64,000 nt of DNA from Apoda limacodes (GCA_946406115.1 OX291551.1:30487381-30551380), one strand, 5' to 3'; positions 44,500 through 55,716 are shown, counted from the stretch's first letter. Notes: generated by a model from the letters alone, not told the origin. Program-made: numbers and translations.

Positions 44500-46385
44500 G
44501 GTCAGTAGCGCAGGGATATCTGCTCATGAATTTACTCTGACCTATGGATTCTCTCAGCTGGTACTTTCTCCAACGCGAATACCAGATATAGAGGACCATA
44601 CGAGCTCCTTAGTGGACCTCCTGCTGACTACACGTCCGGACGGATATTCCGTCTTAGTGGATGCGCCTCTAGGCTCCTCGGACCACTGTCTCGTTCGGAC
44701 TCAAGTATCATGCACACAACCCGATCTATCTGGGCCAACTAACTGGCGTCGTGTGTGGTACTATAAATCGGCAGACTGGGATTTTATACATTGTACCCGT
44801 GGAGGCAGCTCTGCTTTAGCTCAGATGATCCTGACGTCAGTCCAGATGAGCCACAGTCACTGAGACAATCCTTAGTGGTATGGAATGTTTCATTCCTAAC
44901 CTGCGAGTAGCTGCCGGCGTCAAAAAAGTTCAAGGTTCAGTAAGAAAGCAACTGCCAGAGCAATATTCCAATTCATAGGCAAAATAGGTGGGCGACTTGC
45001 GAGCTATCCTTCTGGGAGTCGTGCTTTCTGGTCGCACGTTACCACCACTGCGAAAGACAGATGGTGACTTGGCCCATAGTGCTAAAGAGAAAGCCGATCT
45101 ACTGGGCAGTCTCTTTGCCTCAAACTCGAATATGAACGATGAAGGCGCTGTACCACCTACTATACCGTGGTGCGGTAAAACCATGCCGGAAATCTCCATA
45201 ACACAGCGGGATATCTGGTGGGCGTTGCTTTCCGTAGACGTTCATTACTCAAGTGGGCCAGACGGTATAACAGCAGTGGTGCTTAAGCAGTGTGCTTCTG
45301 AGTTATGTCCTATAATCACGCGCCTTTTCGCACTTTCCTACCGCACTAGGCAATTTCCGTCTTCATGGAAGACTGCGAATGTGCACCCGGTGCCCAAAAA
45401 GGGCGATATATCAGATCTATCGAATTACGGGCCTATCGCTATAACCTCTCTCCTCTCCAAGGTGATGGAGCATGTGATCAACACGCAGCTTCTAAGATAC
45501 CCAAAGTACACGACCTGGTCAGTCACCCTCAATATGGCTTTCGCCACGGTCACTCGACTGGTGACCTTCTAGTGTATCTCACACACTGATCGGCACTAGC
45601 CATTGAGAGTCAAGGGGAGGCATTGGCATGTCAGCTTGACAAAGCGAAGGCGTTCGATCGGGTCTGGTACTTGGCCAGTACACAAGGATACAATATGTTA
45701 TAATATGAAATGTCATTACATCACACATCCCTCATTCCATTGTGGAGGAAAACTGCGGAGAACACTGTCTAAGGTCTCTGACTGGGGATGGGTAAACTTA
45801 ATCTGATTCAACCCTACAAAGACACAAGTCTCTGCGTTCACTGCTTAGTTAACCCCATTCACAGTTGTCCCACAATTCCAGAACACTCCCCTCTCTAACT
45901 CCAAGAGCTGTGGGATCCTTGGTGTTCACATCTCCAGCGATGTTCAGTTCCGAAATCATTTGCAAGACAAGGTGAAGCTGGTGTCCAAAAACTAGGTGTA
46001 CTAAACAGAGCAAGGCAGTACTTCACCTCGGGTCAGAGGTTGCTGCTTTACAAGTCGCAAGTTCGGCCCAATATGGAGTACTGTTGCCATTTTTGGGCGG
46101 GTGCACCCGGATACCAGCTTGGCTTTTGACTCAGTTCAACAACGGGCTGTGAGAATTGTCGACGATTCCAAACTCACTTGCCGTATCGAGCCCTTAAGTC
46201 TAAGGAGAGACTTTGCCTCCCTGTCTGTGTTCTACCACTTGTACAATGGGATGTGTTCTGAGGAATTGTTCGAAATGATGCCCAGGGCTACTTTCTACCA
46301 TCGCACCACTCGCCATCGGCAGAGAATTCATTCTCACACTTTAGAAACGAAATGGTCACATACAGTGTGTAAAATTGGTGAATAA
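44500..46385 (+). mobile_element. Decayed Jockey-clade LINE (family D)
   Basis: Scattered frames on the plus strand trace an ORF2. The end of the endonuclease is DLLLTTRPDGYSV and LGSSDHCLVRTQVS. The reverse transcriptase begins at SSGPDGITAVVLKQCA and continues through FPSSWKTANVHPVPKKGD, PIAITSLLSKVMEHVI, QYGFRHGHSTGDLLVY and DKAKAFDRVW. A deletion then removes the YADD palm region. The tail resumes at LNRARQYFTSGQRLLLYKSQ and VRPNMEYCCHFWAGAPGYQL and ends at LSVFYHLYNGMCSEELFEM and RRHRQRIH-like motifs near 46385. Many frameshifts and stops make it long dead. It is a different family from LINE A and LINE B. Confidence 0.88.
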
Positions 46386-46592
46386 AAACTTTTTGTAGAA
46401 AACCAACAGATGAGCAAAAAAATCATTATTTTACACAAACATGCAACAAATGAAAATTCTAAGTAACATGCAAAACAGATAATATTAAAAACTGAACTTG
46501 AACTGTTTAGCTAGTAGATCGGTAGGTCGGGCCCAAACTAAAATGTGGTCAATTATTACATGTCATAGACTTGATAGCAATAGATTCTGTAA

Positions 46593-47110
46593 TTAACCCG
46601 TCACGCGTCCAAGGTCCCACAGTGGGACCTAAGCGAATTGTGTCGCGGGGGATTTTTTTCAGGACAACTTTTATCAGACAGGCTAATTGTAAGTATTCAG
46701 AAGTGAAGCCAATGGCATGTACTACATTCTAGTATTTTTGAGTGGACAATATTTTGTGCGTTTAATATTTTTTTATCAGAAATTGTTTTGGTAATTTGAT
46801 CCGGCCGCCATTTATATTGCGCCATTTTGAGTTGGATTTTGGATTTTATTAACAGTAGCTTAGAGTTCATTTTGACCCCTGGTAATGAGCTATATATAAA
46901 AAACTATGTATTTTTTTAGTAAATAAATTTATTATTACTTATTATATTTATCATTAACTTATTCTTATTACTTTTTTTTATGCTGTATATATTAGGGAAC
47001 ATACCTAAAAATAAATAAAGAGGAATAAACATAATAAAGTTAGGTGTATGTCCGTTTGTATGCGGCAAGGGCAGATAATTTCCTTAGTATGGGCACGCTT
47101 GACGTGTTAA
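46593..47110. mobile_element. piggyBac-like MITE flanked by TTAA
   Basis: TTAA stands at 46593-46596 and 47107-47110. The ends next to them are inverted: CCCGTCACGCGTCC on the left, and ACACGTCAAGCGTGCCC on the minus strand at the right. A perfect dyad (GGTCCCAC-A-GTGGGACC) lies just inside the left end. TTAA duplication and C-rich short inverted ends are the layout of piggyBac-family MITEs. No transposase is present in its 518 bases. Confidence 0.6.
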
Positions 47111-49845
47111 TATGATTGTATGTCTTGTTTGATGACCAAGCCGATATCAACTACGACATCATACTTTATATTTAAATATAATGAATTTATATTATATAAC
47201 AAGGACTATTGCAAGGTTGCAAATGTAATTTTTGAACTAAAAAAAGTTATTCAAAATCATGGGACTTTGATTGATCATGTAAACCACCTGTCATAAAACA
47301 CAATACATATATTTTTTTATTGTTTATTTGGAAGATTAGCAGCACAAACATTTAAATAGATAAGGTAAGTACCTAACATAAACTCTAGTGAGAAAACTAA
47401 GCTTTATAAATAAGATTTAATTCAAACAAGAGCACTGTACAAAAAAAATACAAATTTAGTGCTTGCCTATATATGACACAACAGTACAGCAACTATAGCC
47501 TACTTTGCAGACAAGAAGCAGGTAACTAATTAGCACAACAAGCAGTGGCTGTGTTTACAGCTGTTTCATGACAAAAGTATGTACAGTGATACTGTCAATA
47601 TGACACTCCTCAACATGAATACCTAATTGGCTCTGCCATGTCACCCAGTATCAATATATAATTATCACAGAATTAAAAGAGTTTTAATTATAGAAATAGG
47701 TTTACCTAGTATTTAAAAAGTATAATATCTTTATATAAATGCTGCAAATTCCAAGATATAATTATCATTTAATACTTTAGGATTTTTCTGGCTAGGTATG
47801 AACTTGTATATATGTGTATACATATTACAAGTAGAAATTTGATTTCTTTTGTTTTTGTTATTTCAGAGAGGAATAAACTGGGTTCACATTTAGAGTTCCA
47901 TATACGATAAATGCTAGCATGTGACTGCAAATTAATTTACTAATAATTGCCTTATTATTCTAATATGAGTAAATCCACATAATGAAGGTTTAAACTATAA
48001 CATACATTTTTTTCACATCAAAAAGTGTACTCAAGTCTGTAACAAAATTAATCAAATTCTTGCACACTTAACTCTTTTGGGTATGCCATCACCTTAATAT
48101 CTATTCTTTTGTCAAGAACACACAATTCAATGTTCCCTAAGACTCTTCTACTTACTTAAGAAATTCCAATTACCTACTCAAAATGTCAATCACAAAACAA
48201 TGTCAATTACAAATAAAAGATATGACTAGCGCAACAACGGACAGGGAACAAGGGTGCCCAAAGGAGCTACGGGAGCTACTTACAAAACTATAACTTAGCT
48301 ATTGGTCTAATTTAAATAAAGGTTATAGGCATGATCAAAAGTTTTTTTTGCCAAAGTCAAATATTTTTTAGGCCAAACTGTTATACAGAATTATTTGTAC
48401 GTGATGTGATGACTAACCTCTTAATATCAGTCATGTTGGAGGCGCGACAGCTGCTTGCGTGCGTCGAACAACAAGTAATAACTAAGTTACATCAAGTTCG
48501 GGTAATGTTTACAAACTGTAAACCGAGCAATTTGAAGGAAAACTGCTGAATATATCTTACACCACTATATACCATATTGCAACATACGTTAGGTATTTAA
48601 AAATAATAGAAAAACTGCTTAGTCTGAAAATTAAGCATTTTTTTGTGGTACAGAAATAATATAGGAAGCCAAATATGATCAGGAATATATAAAAAAATGA
48701 CACCCAAATTATTCGAATGCCGTGGACTTTATCACGATTATATTTTGACAGTTAGTTGCAGTGTTGCCAAGTCCATACCAGAGTCCCCAAAAATTTACCT
48801 AGATTTAAAATAATTCTTTTGCCATAATCTCGGAAGTTCATACAACTTTACGCTTGATTTTAAGTTAAAAAAATGAACAAAAAATCAAGAGCTCGCAGTT
48901 TTTTGTTTTGTAAAATTACATTCAAATATTTTTTTTAATGAATATACAAAGTTCATTTATTTTGCTCCAAAATACATTTGTAGTGGTAGCAAAATAGGTG
49001 ATTGCATTTGCTTTCGTGCTGTCTCTTACTGTTTTGTTGAAAAATGTATTTCCTTTCCTGCTGTCAGTTGCAAAATTTGCAAGAAATTGCTAGCTATAAA
49101 AACAGACCCATAGTAACACTCTATCACTGACCTCTATTATAGTAGATATTTGTACATAATACTTTATAATTTGTGATAGTAGACCATAATACTTTATAAT
49201 TTGTGATAGTAGACCTCTACTACAGTAGAGGCCAGTGCACGCTATAATCACACAGATTAGATTATAATCCTTCAGAGTCTCGCCCTAAAAGCCCGGTGAA
49301 GCAGTTATGGCTAAATAAGCAACTACATAGTCAATCAGAAAAAAAACGTGAATATTCTCATCCTTTAGTGTATATTATTTAAAAATTCAGTCACTGTTGT
49401 AAACTGTTGTTGGCAAAATTGTCACATAGTACAGTCAAATAAAATAAATTTTTAGGCTAAAAAAACATTATTTGGTAGGTAGTGCTTTGAATTTTAGTGT
49501 GCATGTTCGTTAAAACCTCCCGTTGAACGTACTAAAAGTCCCCACCGATAGCTGTTGCGCTCGTGCCGCCATCTTGGAAAAAGAGTACCTGTTTTTAGTT
49601 TTTTGCTTATATCTCGGCAATTATCACTGATACGAAAAAAAAGTGTATGTAAAAATTATACCTTATTAAATATTCCACAAAAAAGCATATGTACATGTGT
49701 TATTATTGTATCTCTATTATTTTAGCTGTAATCCGGCATTAAAGAGGAAAATCAATTATTTTTTGCTGTCGTTATACCATTTGTTTTCTGTTTTCTCCAA
49801 AATTGTTCAAATATTTTTTTAGACTTATTCCGTGAAACTAATAAG
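47111..49845. other. Long AT-rich stretch, no gene recognised
   Basis: No protein motif was found on either strand. The region 47330-48300 is uniform AT-rich DNA of the kind seen in long 3' UTRs, but nothing proves it. A 33-base direct duplication (ATAATACTTTATAATTTGTG ATAGTAGACC) is at 49157-49215, next to a CCTCTACTACAGTAGAGG palindrome. GCCGCCATCTTGGAAAAA at 49568 is inverted at 51692. Confidence 0.35.
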
Positions 49846-49950
49846 AGAGAGATAGAAAGAGTAAGAGAGAGGGATAGACAGGGAGAGAGAGATAAAGAAA
49901 GATGAGAGGATAAGGAAGAGAGAAAAAGGAAAGGAGAGGGAAGAGGCAAA
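49846..49950 (+). repeat. Purine-only tract (GA-rich)
   Basis: About 100 bases are nearly all A and G on the plus strand (AGAGAGAGATAGAAAGAG, GGGAGAGAGAGATAAAG and similar), a diverged GA microsatellite. Such tracts can form triplex (H-DNA) structures. Confidence 0.8.
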
Positions 49951-50139
49951 TACGTTATTATGTGACATGATGTGTATGGCTGGGTCGGAACATGTTTTAG
50001 GGCCACTTGAAGGTATAAGTACCACCATATAGCTACGACCGGCTTTCAATACCGGAAAGGTTTGACCAGCCATCAGCTGATCATCGTCTCGTAGGTATGC
50101 TTTACTTCCCATAAAGACTTAGGCACCTTATTCCGAATT

Positions 50140-50870
50140 ACGTAACTTTAAATGTAAATGTATATAGTTAGCAAGCACCGTTTGTAGTACTGCAACACTA
50201 CCAATGGCAAAGATCTGTGCAGGTTGATTGACATAGTCAAATTTAACATTATAGCTCTAAAGACAGCTACTTGACATAACGATTTTACAAAACATGAGCC
50301 TAAGTTTCTGTTTCTTGCCTAAGAAGGCCCATAAAAGCTTATCAGCTTACACTTACTAAGCTAAGCTACTATCAGCGAGTGCTCTAGACAAGAGTTTACC
50401 GGTTCCCGAGGACACAGAGTTAGGAACTAATAAGAGAGCCTAACGCCGCACAACGACAACGTAACAATTATCCCTCTACCGAGGACTAGACTCCTTCCAC
50501 AAAAGTGTCAAGGAGGCTACAGGTGAACTTTGTCAAAGCAGTCACGAAAACCTGATAGAAGGGATCTAGCCCGGCCTCTAGGCTAACTGGAGCTATAAAG
50601 CTATTGAAGTCGACACCCTGAGCGCCATGCCTCCGTTCAAACATCTAAATTAATCCCTGCGTTTAACGACTACTAAGAGGCAGATTCCTTAGAAAAAACG
50701 TAGAGTCGAAATGCTTGCTTAGCACTAAACCTTCCTAAAACACTAAAATGTCCGCGAGGTAGACAGTGAGGTCAGAAAGAAGATGCGCTCTCCCGCCGCT
50801 TGCCTCTCTACCTCCTGCAATTGTAGACAAAGTTCTCCAGACTATCAAAATTAAGGTTACCCCTGATTAT
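50140..50870 (+). mobile_element. Diverged LINE remnant, ORF2 linker and RT start
   Basis: Plus-strand fragments align in order with LINE A ORF2. They are FHKSVKEATGELCQSSHENL (linker), MPPFKHLN and IPAFNDY, then NVREVDSEVRKKMRSP and, after a frameshift, LASLPPAIVDKVLQTIK, where LINE A has HVREVDGEVERR and LPPVTVDEVVQVIKD. Stops and frameshifts are frequent and identity is low, so it is an old related family. The upstream 49970-50110 also has words (GACCAGCCATCAGCTGATCA) that recur inverted at 51260-51300. Confidence 0.6.
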
Positions 50871-50984
50871 ATAATAATAAGTTTTTTTTACGGGGCGATG
50901 TTTAAAGAACCCTAAACCCCTTGTCATATAGATCATTTACTTAATTAGCTTAAACAGCTTTTCAAAAGCTTTGAGTAAATTTTA

Positions 50985-51300
50985 TTAACGGTAACTAATA
51001 CCACGGTTACGTAATTTGATAGACACTATAGACCTACCACTAAGCAATATTATAACCAATAGATTGTTAGAGCAAAGTTCATCCAGGACTTCTACGGAGC
51101 GCAAACTTAGGCTTATGTTCTGTGGAAACACTATGCTCAGCCTATGATTGGCAATAAGGGCGTAGTTAGTAGCAGTCATAATGTTAAAAATGAGTTTGTT
51201 TATCAGTCTGCCGAGAACCTTACCTTTGTTCTACGCAGGATAGGTGGTCTTTATCGGAATTAGACGCGATGATGATCGGCTGACGGCTGGTTGGTCTAGT
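50985..51300 (-). mobile_element. Diverged LINE remnant, endonuclease part, inverted
   Basis: The minus strand reads GKVLGRLINKLIFNI, then NHRLSIVFPQNISLSLRSVE and VLDELCSNNLLVIILLSG. This matches the LINE A endonuclease block LLDDLVDRLNFDI ... NVRLSFRSIEVLDELDSDHR. It lies next to, but in opposite orientation to, the remnant at 50140-50870. The two are either an inverted single insertion or two old insertions. Confidence 0.65.
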
Positions 51301-51414
51301 TTATTGGCTATTCTTACTCAACAAGCGGACCTGAAAGACGTCCCGCCCGCTATACACATCATGTCGCATAATGCATCTGCCCCTCCATTATATCTCCCAT
51401 ATACGCAAAAAACT

Positions 51415-51690
51415 AAAAAAAATCGCCCAAGTGCGAGTCGGACTCGCGCACGAAGGGTTCCGTACCATTATCTACAAAAACGAGCAAAAAAATCACGTAT
51501 ATTTTTTTCTGTTTTTTAGTGTTTGCTGTTATAGCGGCAACAAAAATGCATCTTCTCTGAAAATTTCAACTGTCTAACTATAACGGTTCATGAGATACAG
51601 CCTGGTGACAGACGGATGGACGGACGGACGGACAGCGAAGCCTTAGTAATAGGGTTCCTAATTACCTTTCAGGTACGGAACCCTAAAAAG
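51415..51690 (+). mobile_element. Lepidopteran AAGTGCGAGTCGG repeat, copy 2
   Basis: The copy starts CAAGTGCGAGTCGGACTCGC, GCACGAAGGGTTCCGTACC and ends GGACAGCGAAGCCTTAGTAA, AGGTACGGAACCCTAAAAAG. It is longer than the copy at 25077 because the middle (GCTGTTATAGCGGCAACAAA) is retained. Confidence 0.8.
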
Positions 51691-52035
51691 TACCATTTTT
51701 CCAAGATGGCGGCGATTTGAAATTTTATAGCCAAGCCGTTTAGAAGTTATGTGAAAAAGATAAGTACGTTAGGACAATTCTTACTACCTGTTGTCCTATT
51801 ACCCGTTATCCTGTCAGAATGAAGCATTTTCCCGAGGTAAAAAGTAGCCTATGTTCATCAGGGATAATGTCGGCTTCTAATGGTAAAAGAATTTTACAAA
51901 TCGGTCCAGTAGTTTCGGAGTCTATTCAATACAAACAATATAGATAATTCAGATAAAGCATATTTATTTTTATTACCGCGTGACTTTCTGGTGGGAAAAA
52001 TGGTAATCATTTCATATGATTTTACCACGGCATTT
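51691..52035. other. Dispersed-repeat flank, no gene
   Basis: The words CAAATCGGTCCAGTAGTTTC and GGAGTCTATTCAATACAAAC at 51897-51937 belong to a common lepidopteran noncoding repeat. No gene. Confidence 0.4.
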
Positions 52036-52312
52036 TTCGTAACACTTTGTACGATTCAAAACATCATGTATTATACCCGATTATTTATAGAATTAATTAA
52101 CCTTGACCTCCCAACGGTTCGTCTATACATGTCTCCGTTGGTCAATTGTCATAGTTTAGGTATATAGAAAAATATCTTTGAAACATTTTCGTAACACTGT
52201 ACGATCCATAATATCGTATACCTAATTCTTTACAGAGTTAACCTTGACCTCCCAACGGTTCGTCTATGCGTGCCTCCATTAGTCGAGTATCATGGTTTAG
52301 GTATATCTTATA
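52036..52312 (+). repeat. ~150-bp tandem duplication
   Basis: Two diverged copies share TTTTCGTAACACT, GTACGAT, AACCTTGACCTCCCAACGGT, TCGTCTAT and GGTTTAGGTATAT. They lie just left of the THAP element. Confidence 0.8.
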
Positions 52313-52920
52313 AAAGGGCCCAGCCTTAGAGTATACATAAACAATAGAGCGCGAATACTCCTTATGGCTCACAGTGCAGTCCGTAGGCAGATGTTCTATA
52401 GATAGTTAGATAGATGATGTAAAGCTAAAACAGTGAAGCACCATATCACGGCCGACTTAACAATATCGATAGTTTACTACACGCATCTGTTAACTTTGTA
52501 ATGATGGTAATATTTAACATATAGATATTGCATGATTTTACCCGATTGCGGCAAAGTTCAAAAGAAAGGTAATGGGTTTAGTTGGTACAAGCTTTTGACC
52601 GTGCTTATGTGCTATTCAAATTAGTGTGAAATAGTATAGTGCATACGATTTTTTTGTCAGAAGTTTATTACTTTGTGACTCAGTACATTGAATGCTTCAG
52701 CAGTGAAACCTGGAGCAGCGTCAATGCACTGGTATCATTTTCTTAACGTGCTTGGATGGGGCAAGCACGTGTTAAATGTACTTTTTATGTACGAATAGGC
52801 CTTTGGCGAGTAAAAGTGGAGCGTGAGTGCAAACATACGCAGTTTGGGGGAAAATTGTTTTTTTTCTTTATCATTCTCTTGATAAGTGCTGCCGCTGATA
52901 CATTGCACACTTCGAGAAGA

Positions 52921-53329
52921 TCAACATGCTCGTCTACGGGATGCATATAATGCATTACATTGTAAACGCCGGCGTTTTTCTATGTCCTCTAAACGAATTA
53001 TTTGCTTTTTTAACTTTTTTTTTCTTGGTGTGTCCATAATATGCGGGTCGGAGCTTATTTTGTCAACAATGAACACCTCTTGTACCATATTTGAACAAGT
53101 AGGAACAGAAACGTTGGACTGGTGGGTAGAATGTGAGTACTCATGACATGAAGACAGAAAAAGTGTTGGAACAGCGTTAATAACTAGCTTTCGTAGCCCA
53201 CTGTTGGTTTCGTACATTAAAGACTCAGAAAAATGTAGGGAACATATTTTACTCCAGATGTTTGGTTCCCAGTCTGCTTACTTTACAGCATCAATCCATT
53301 TCTTCATTAAATTAGGAACTTTCGGAAAT
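52921..53329 (-). pseudogene. THAP-domain protein, exon 2 (one in-frame stop)
   Basis: After an acceptor (GTTTTTAG) the exon opens with FPKVPNLMKKWIDAVK. A TAA stop follows at 53278-53280, then ADWEPNIWSKICSLHFSESL, the second half of the THAP finger with its C-x2-H pair. The usual AVPT signature follows as INAVPTLFLSS, then a basic KKKLKKQIIRLEDIEKRRR stretch that may start the coiled coil. The frame ends at 52921. Everything except the single stop fits a complete THAP finger, so this is a recently broken or misread copy. Confidence 0.75.
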
Positions 53330-53897
53330 CTAAAAACAAGATTTTTATATTTAATTATGATATATTATAGAGGTTAAATACATATTTTTTGTTTTTGCAC
53401 ATTCATATGTACAGGCAGACATAATGTTTGATTTATTCTCACGCTAAAGCAGTAAAAATACAAACATACACACATACACATTCAAGTTATACCTTAAAAT
53501 AAATTGCAATTCGTTTTACTTAAGTATACTTAAAATTTTCATATGACATATCATTTATTTACATATAAAGTTTATTATAATTATATTGGCAATAATTAAG
53601 GAAATTTGTCAATTTAAACTCAGGTTAACTACTACTATTATTTCGAATGAAAGTTTAAAATGTGCTCGAGTAAATAAAACACAATATTAATAAATAAATC
53701 AAAACAAAAAATAATAAATCAAAAAAAAAAACAAACAATAATATCGATAACCATATCTAATCGAGGTCACACCACTAATCAACAACCGTCAGCACGGAGG
53801 CGGGCGGGCTGAGGCAGCGGTACCCCCTTCCCGTGCCTCCTTTACCCCCGCAACGCGTAATTTTTGATTTGTTTTTTAGTATTAAAAATCAACTTAC

Positions 53898-53977
53898 CGA
53901 TGAAATGTTACACCAGATTTCTGCCTAGTGTGTTTATGAGTATCGCTTTTACATGATTTTACAACACATTTCACCAT
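53898..53977 (-). pseudogene. THAP-domain protein, exon 1
   Basis: The ATG at 53977 starts MVKCVVKSCKSDTHKHTRQK, then SGVTFHR, the first half of a C2CH THAP finger with cysteines at residues 4 and 9. The exon ends with CG before a strong GTAAGT donor at 53897, and the exon at 53329 completes the arginine codon. The intron is 568 bases. Upstream, a GC-rich patch at 53795-53860 lies inside this intron. Confidence 0.75.
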
Positions 53978-54140
53978 TTTTCAGCTTTAAAACAATTAAA
54001 AACCTATTTTGAATTAGTTCTGCACGCTCTTCGCTGGCGTTCGAACACCACTACCTAGATTATCGAACAAGCACAGACTTTGTTCCCACCCGAGATCGCG
54101 CGCTCTATAGCTTGCTTATGTATACTCTAAGGGCCCAGCA

Positions 54141-54349
54141 TAATTCTCGGTGCTCTTTCTTCCGTCAACACATTAGTTTCTTTAAAAGAAATAAAAAACT
54201 CTAGGTTTCTAGGCCTATTGTTGTCTCCACCTAGTTGTGTCAGCAGAAAAAAAAATCAAGATATCCTACTGCCGTATTCAGCTTCGCAATCTATAGGTCA
54301 CGGTTTTGAGAACAAAATCGCCTAACAATTGATCTGTCATTTGTGATCC
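54141..54349. other. No gene recognised
   Basis: A short inverted pair CTAGGTTTCTAGGCCTATTG and nearby CCACCTAG is visible. Nothing else. Confidence 0.35.
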
Positions 54350-54745
54350 TTAAAAAAATATTATAAAATGTATTTTCGTGACTTTGTGCTGAGTGTGCAC
54401 GGCGGCGGTGGGTCGTTGGACGGAATAATGCTTATATCGCGTCCGTCTGGCCGTTCGACCTTGCTTGCTTTGCGTTCTTTGATAATTACGTGATTTGTTA
54501 CACGTGTAGCAATCATTTGATGGCTTCCGGGTGGATACATCTTCGTTGAGCGTCACTCGAATAGCTTCACGTAGAGTCGAGACGGGTCTGGTTACATTTT
54601 CTCGATTTTGTTTCCAAATTCTTAGATAATTTAATCTTTCTGGAACGACTTTTGTTGTTCGTTTAGAATGGCTTTAAGTTTATGTTGACTTCTTTCGACA
54701 AACGTGTTTTCAGGACGAAGGAGGTTTTGTAGTCTTCTCATTTTA
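54350..54745 (-). other. Unrecognised coding-like remnant
   Basis: The minus strand reads MRRLQNLLRPENTFVERSQH from 54745. A stop and frame change follow near 54630, then ERLNYLRIWKQNRENVTRPV, TLREAIRVTLNEDVSTRKP and NDCYTCNKSRNYQRTQSK. The composition (charged, with a CxxC pair and basic tail) looks protein-coding, but I cannot name the family. It lies just 3' of a LINE B copy in the same orientation and could be another mobile-element product. Confidence 0.4.
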
Positions 54746-54814
54746 ACACACTACAACAATACAACACATATTAGCACATAAACAAAAGAAAACTTATAAG
54801 TACAAAGGCGAACT

Positions 54815-55716
54815 AAGTGTGTAAGAGATAATAACCAAAGAAAAGTAGGAAGCAAACAGTGTAAGTACAATTATTCATAAACTAATTAAAATTAAAAACA
54901 ATTATTAATGTAAATATATAAAAAAAATACTAAATATATAAATAATATTACTATTACTTATTAACATACATATATTATACAATAATATAACATAAATATA
55001 AATAAACAAAATACATTATATATAATGAATACCTGCATATAACACTCAGTTTTATGTTGACTCTTATGTTGTTCTGTTGAAAATAGATATTTGAAAATAT
55101 TAAGTGAAAGTCTGAAACCGGGAAGCGAATTCCAAAGTTTTGCTCCACAAACAACATAAGAGTCAACATAAAACTGAGTGTTATATGCAGGTATTTCAAT
55201 AAGTGAAGTAAGGTAGTATGCGATCTAAGAGGTATGTCTCTAGGAAATAGAAAATTAAAGCGATCTCTAAGATACTGAGGACAAAGATAAAAGGACTAAG
55301 AGAGTAAGTAATTTATTGTCCATAGCCAAGCGTATATCATCAGTCACAATTAAGGCCGGGACGGAAACCTGATTGTAGTGGACTAAGAAGTTGATTAAGG
55401 TGTAAGTAATGAGACAATTGTTTACTGACGAGACGTTCGATAGAATAGGTAAAATTGATATCGGTCGTCCTGATCTGAAATTAGGGCAAGAAACAGAATT
55501 TGATGTTTTTGGCAGTGGTACAACAAATGCCTTCTTCCAAGAGGAAGGAAATTTGCAAGCTTTTAATGAAAAATTCAAAATGTGAGTTAAAATGGGTGAA
55601 ATTAATTCTAAAATAAGAGTAAGCATTTGTAGGCATAAATTGTCACAACCTACAACCTTAGAAGATATAGAAAGAAAATTTATTTTTACGTCACGCTCGG
55701 GGATCGGGATTGTCAC
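54815..55716 (-). mobile_element. LINE family B, internally deleted, with hairpin
   Basis: The minus-strand frame 55716-55267 holds the front of a Jockey/CR1-type reverse transcriptase: ACKFPSSWKKAFVVPLPKT, GRPISILPILSNVSSV and VTDDIRLAMDNK. It jumps directly to the tail (LRDRFNFL, IPLRS) without the YADD palm. The sense 3' end continues to 54815 and matches the LINE B end at 1741-2120. Within the tail a 46-bp perfect inverted repeat (55028-55073 with 55150-55195) replaces the normal C-terminal codons. Confidence 0.85.
55028..55195. repeat. Perfect 46-bp inverted repeat in LINE B
   Basis: Positions 55028-55073 (AATACCTGCATATAACACTC ...) and 55150-55195 are exact reverse complements with 76 bases between. 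The right arm is normal LINE B sequence also seen at 1752-1800. The left arm lies where the other copy has the C-terminal codons and the start of the 3' UTR. Confidence 0.95.

Larger units (their letters stand above)
52313..54140 (-). mobile_element. Candidate P-like (THAP) transposon between inverted repeats
   Basis: GGGCCC, TTAGAGTATACATAA and TAGAGCGCG at 52317-52360 reappear inverted at about 54090-54135, with small indels. Between them the minus strand carries a two-exon THAP reading frame (52921-53977). THAP zinc fingers are the DNA-binding domains of P-element transposases and of genes derived from them. No catalytic RNase-H-like domain is visible, so the element would be internally deleted. 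A TATAAAA word overlaps the left end. The limits of the inverted repeats and any 8-bp target duplication are not certain. Confidence 0.5.

Noticed and set aside
49752..50112. Minus-strand frames rich in Ser/Leu/Phe as a membrane protein
   Set aside because: They are translations of the GA-rich purine tract and its flank.
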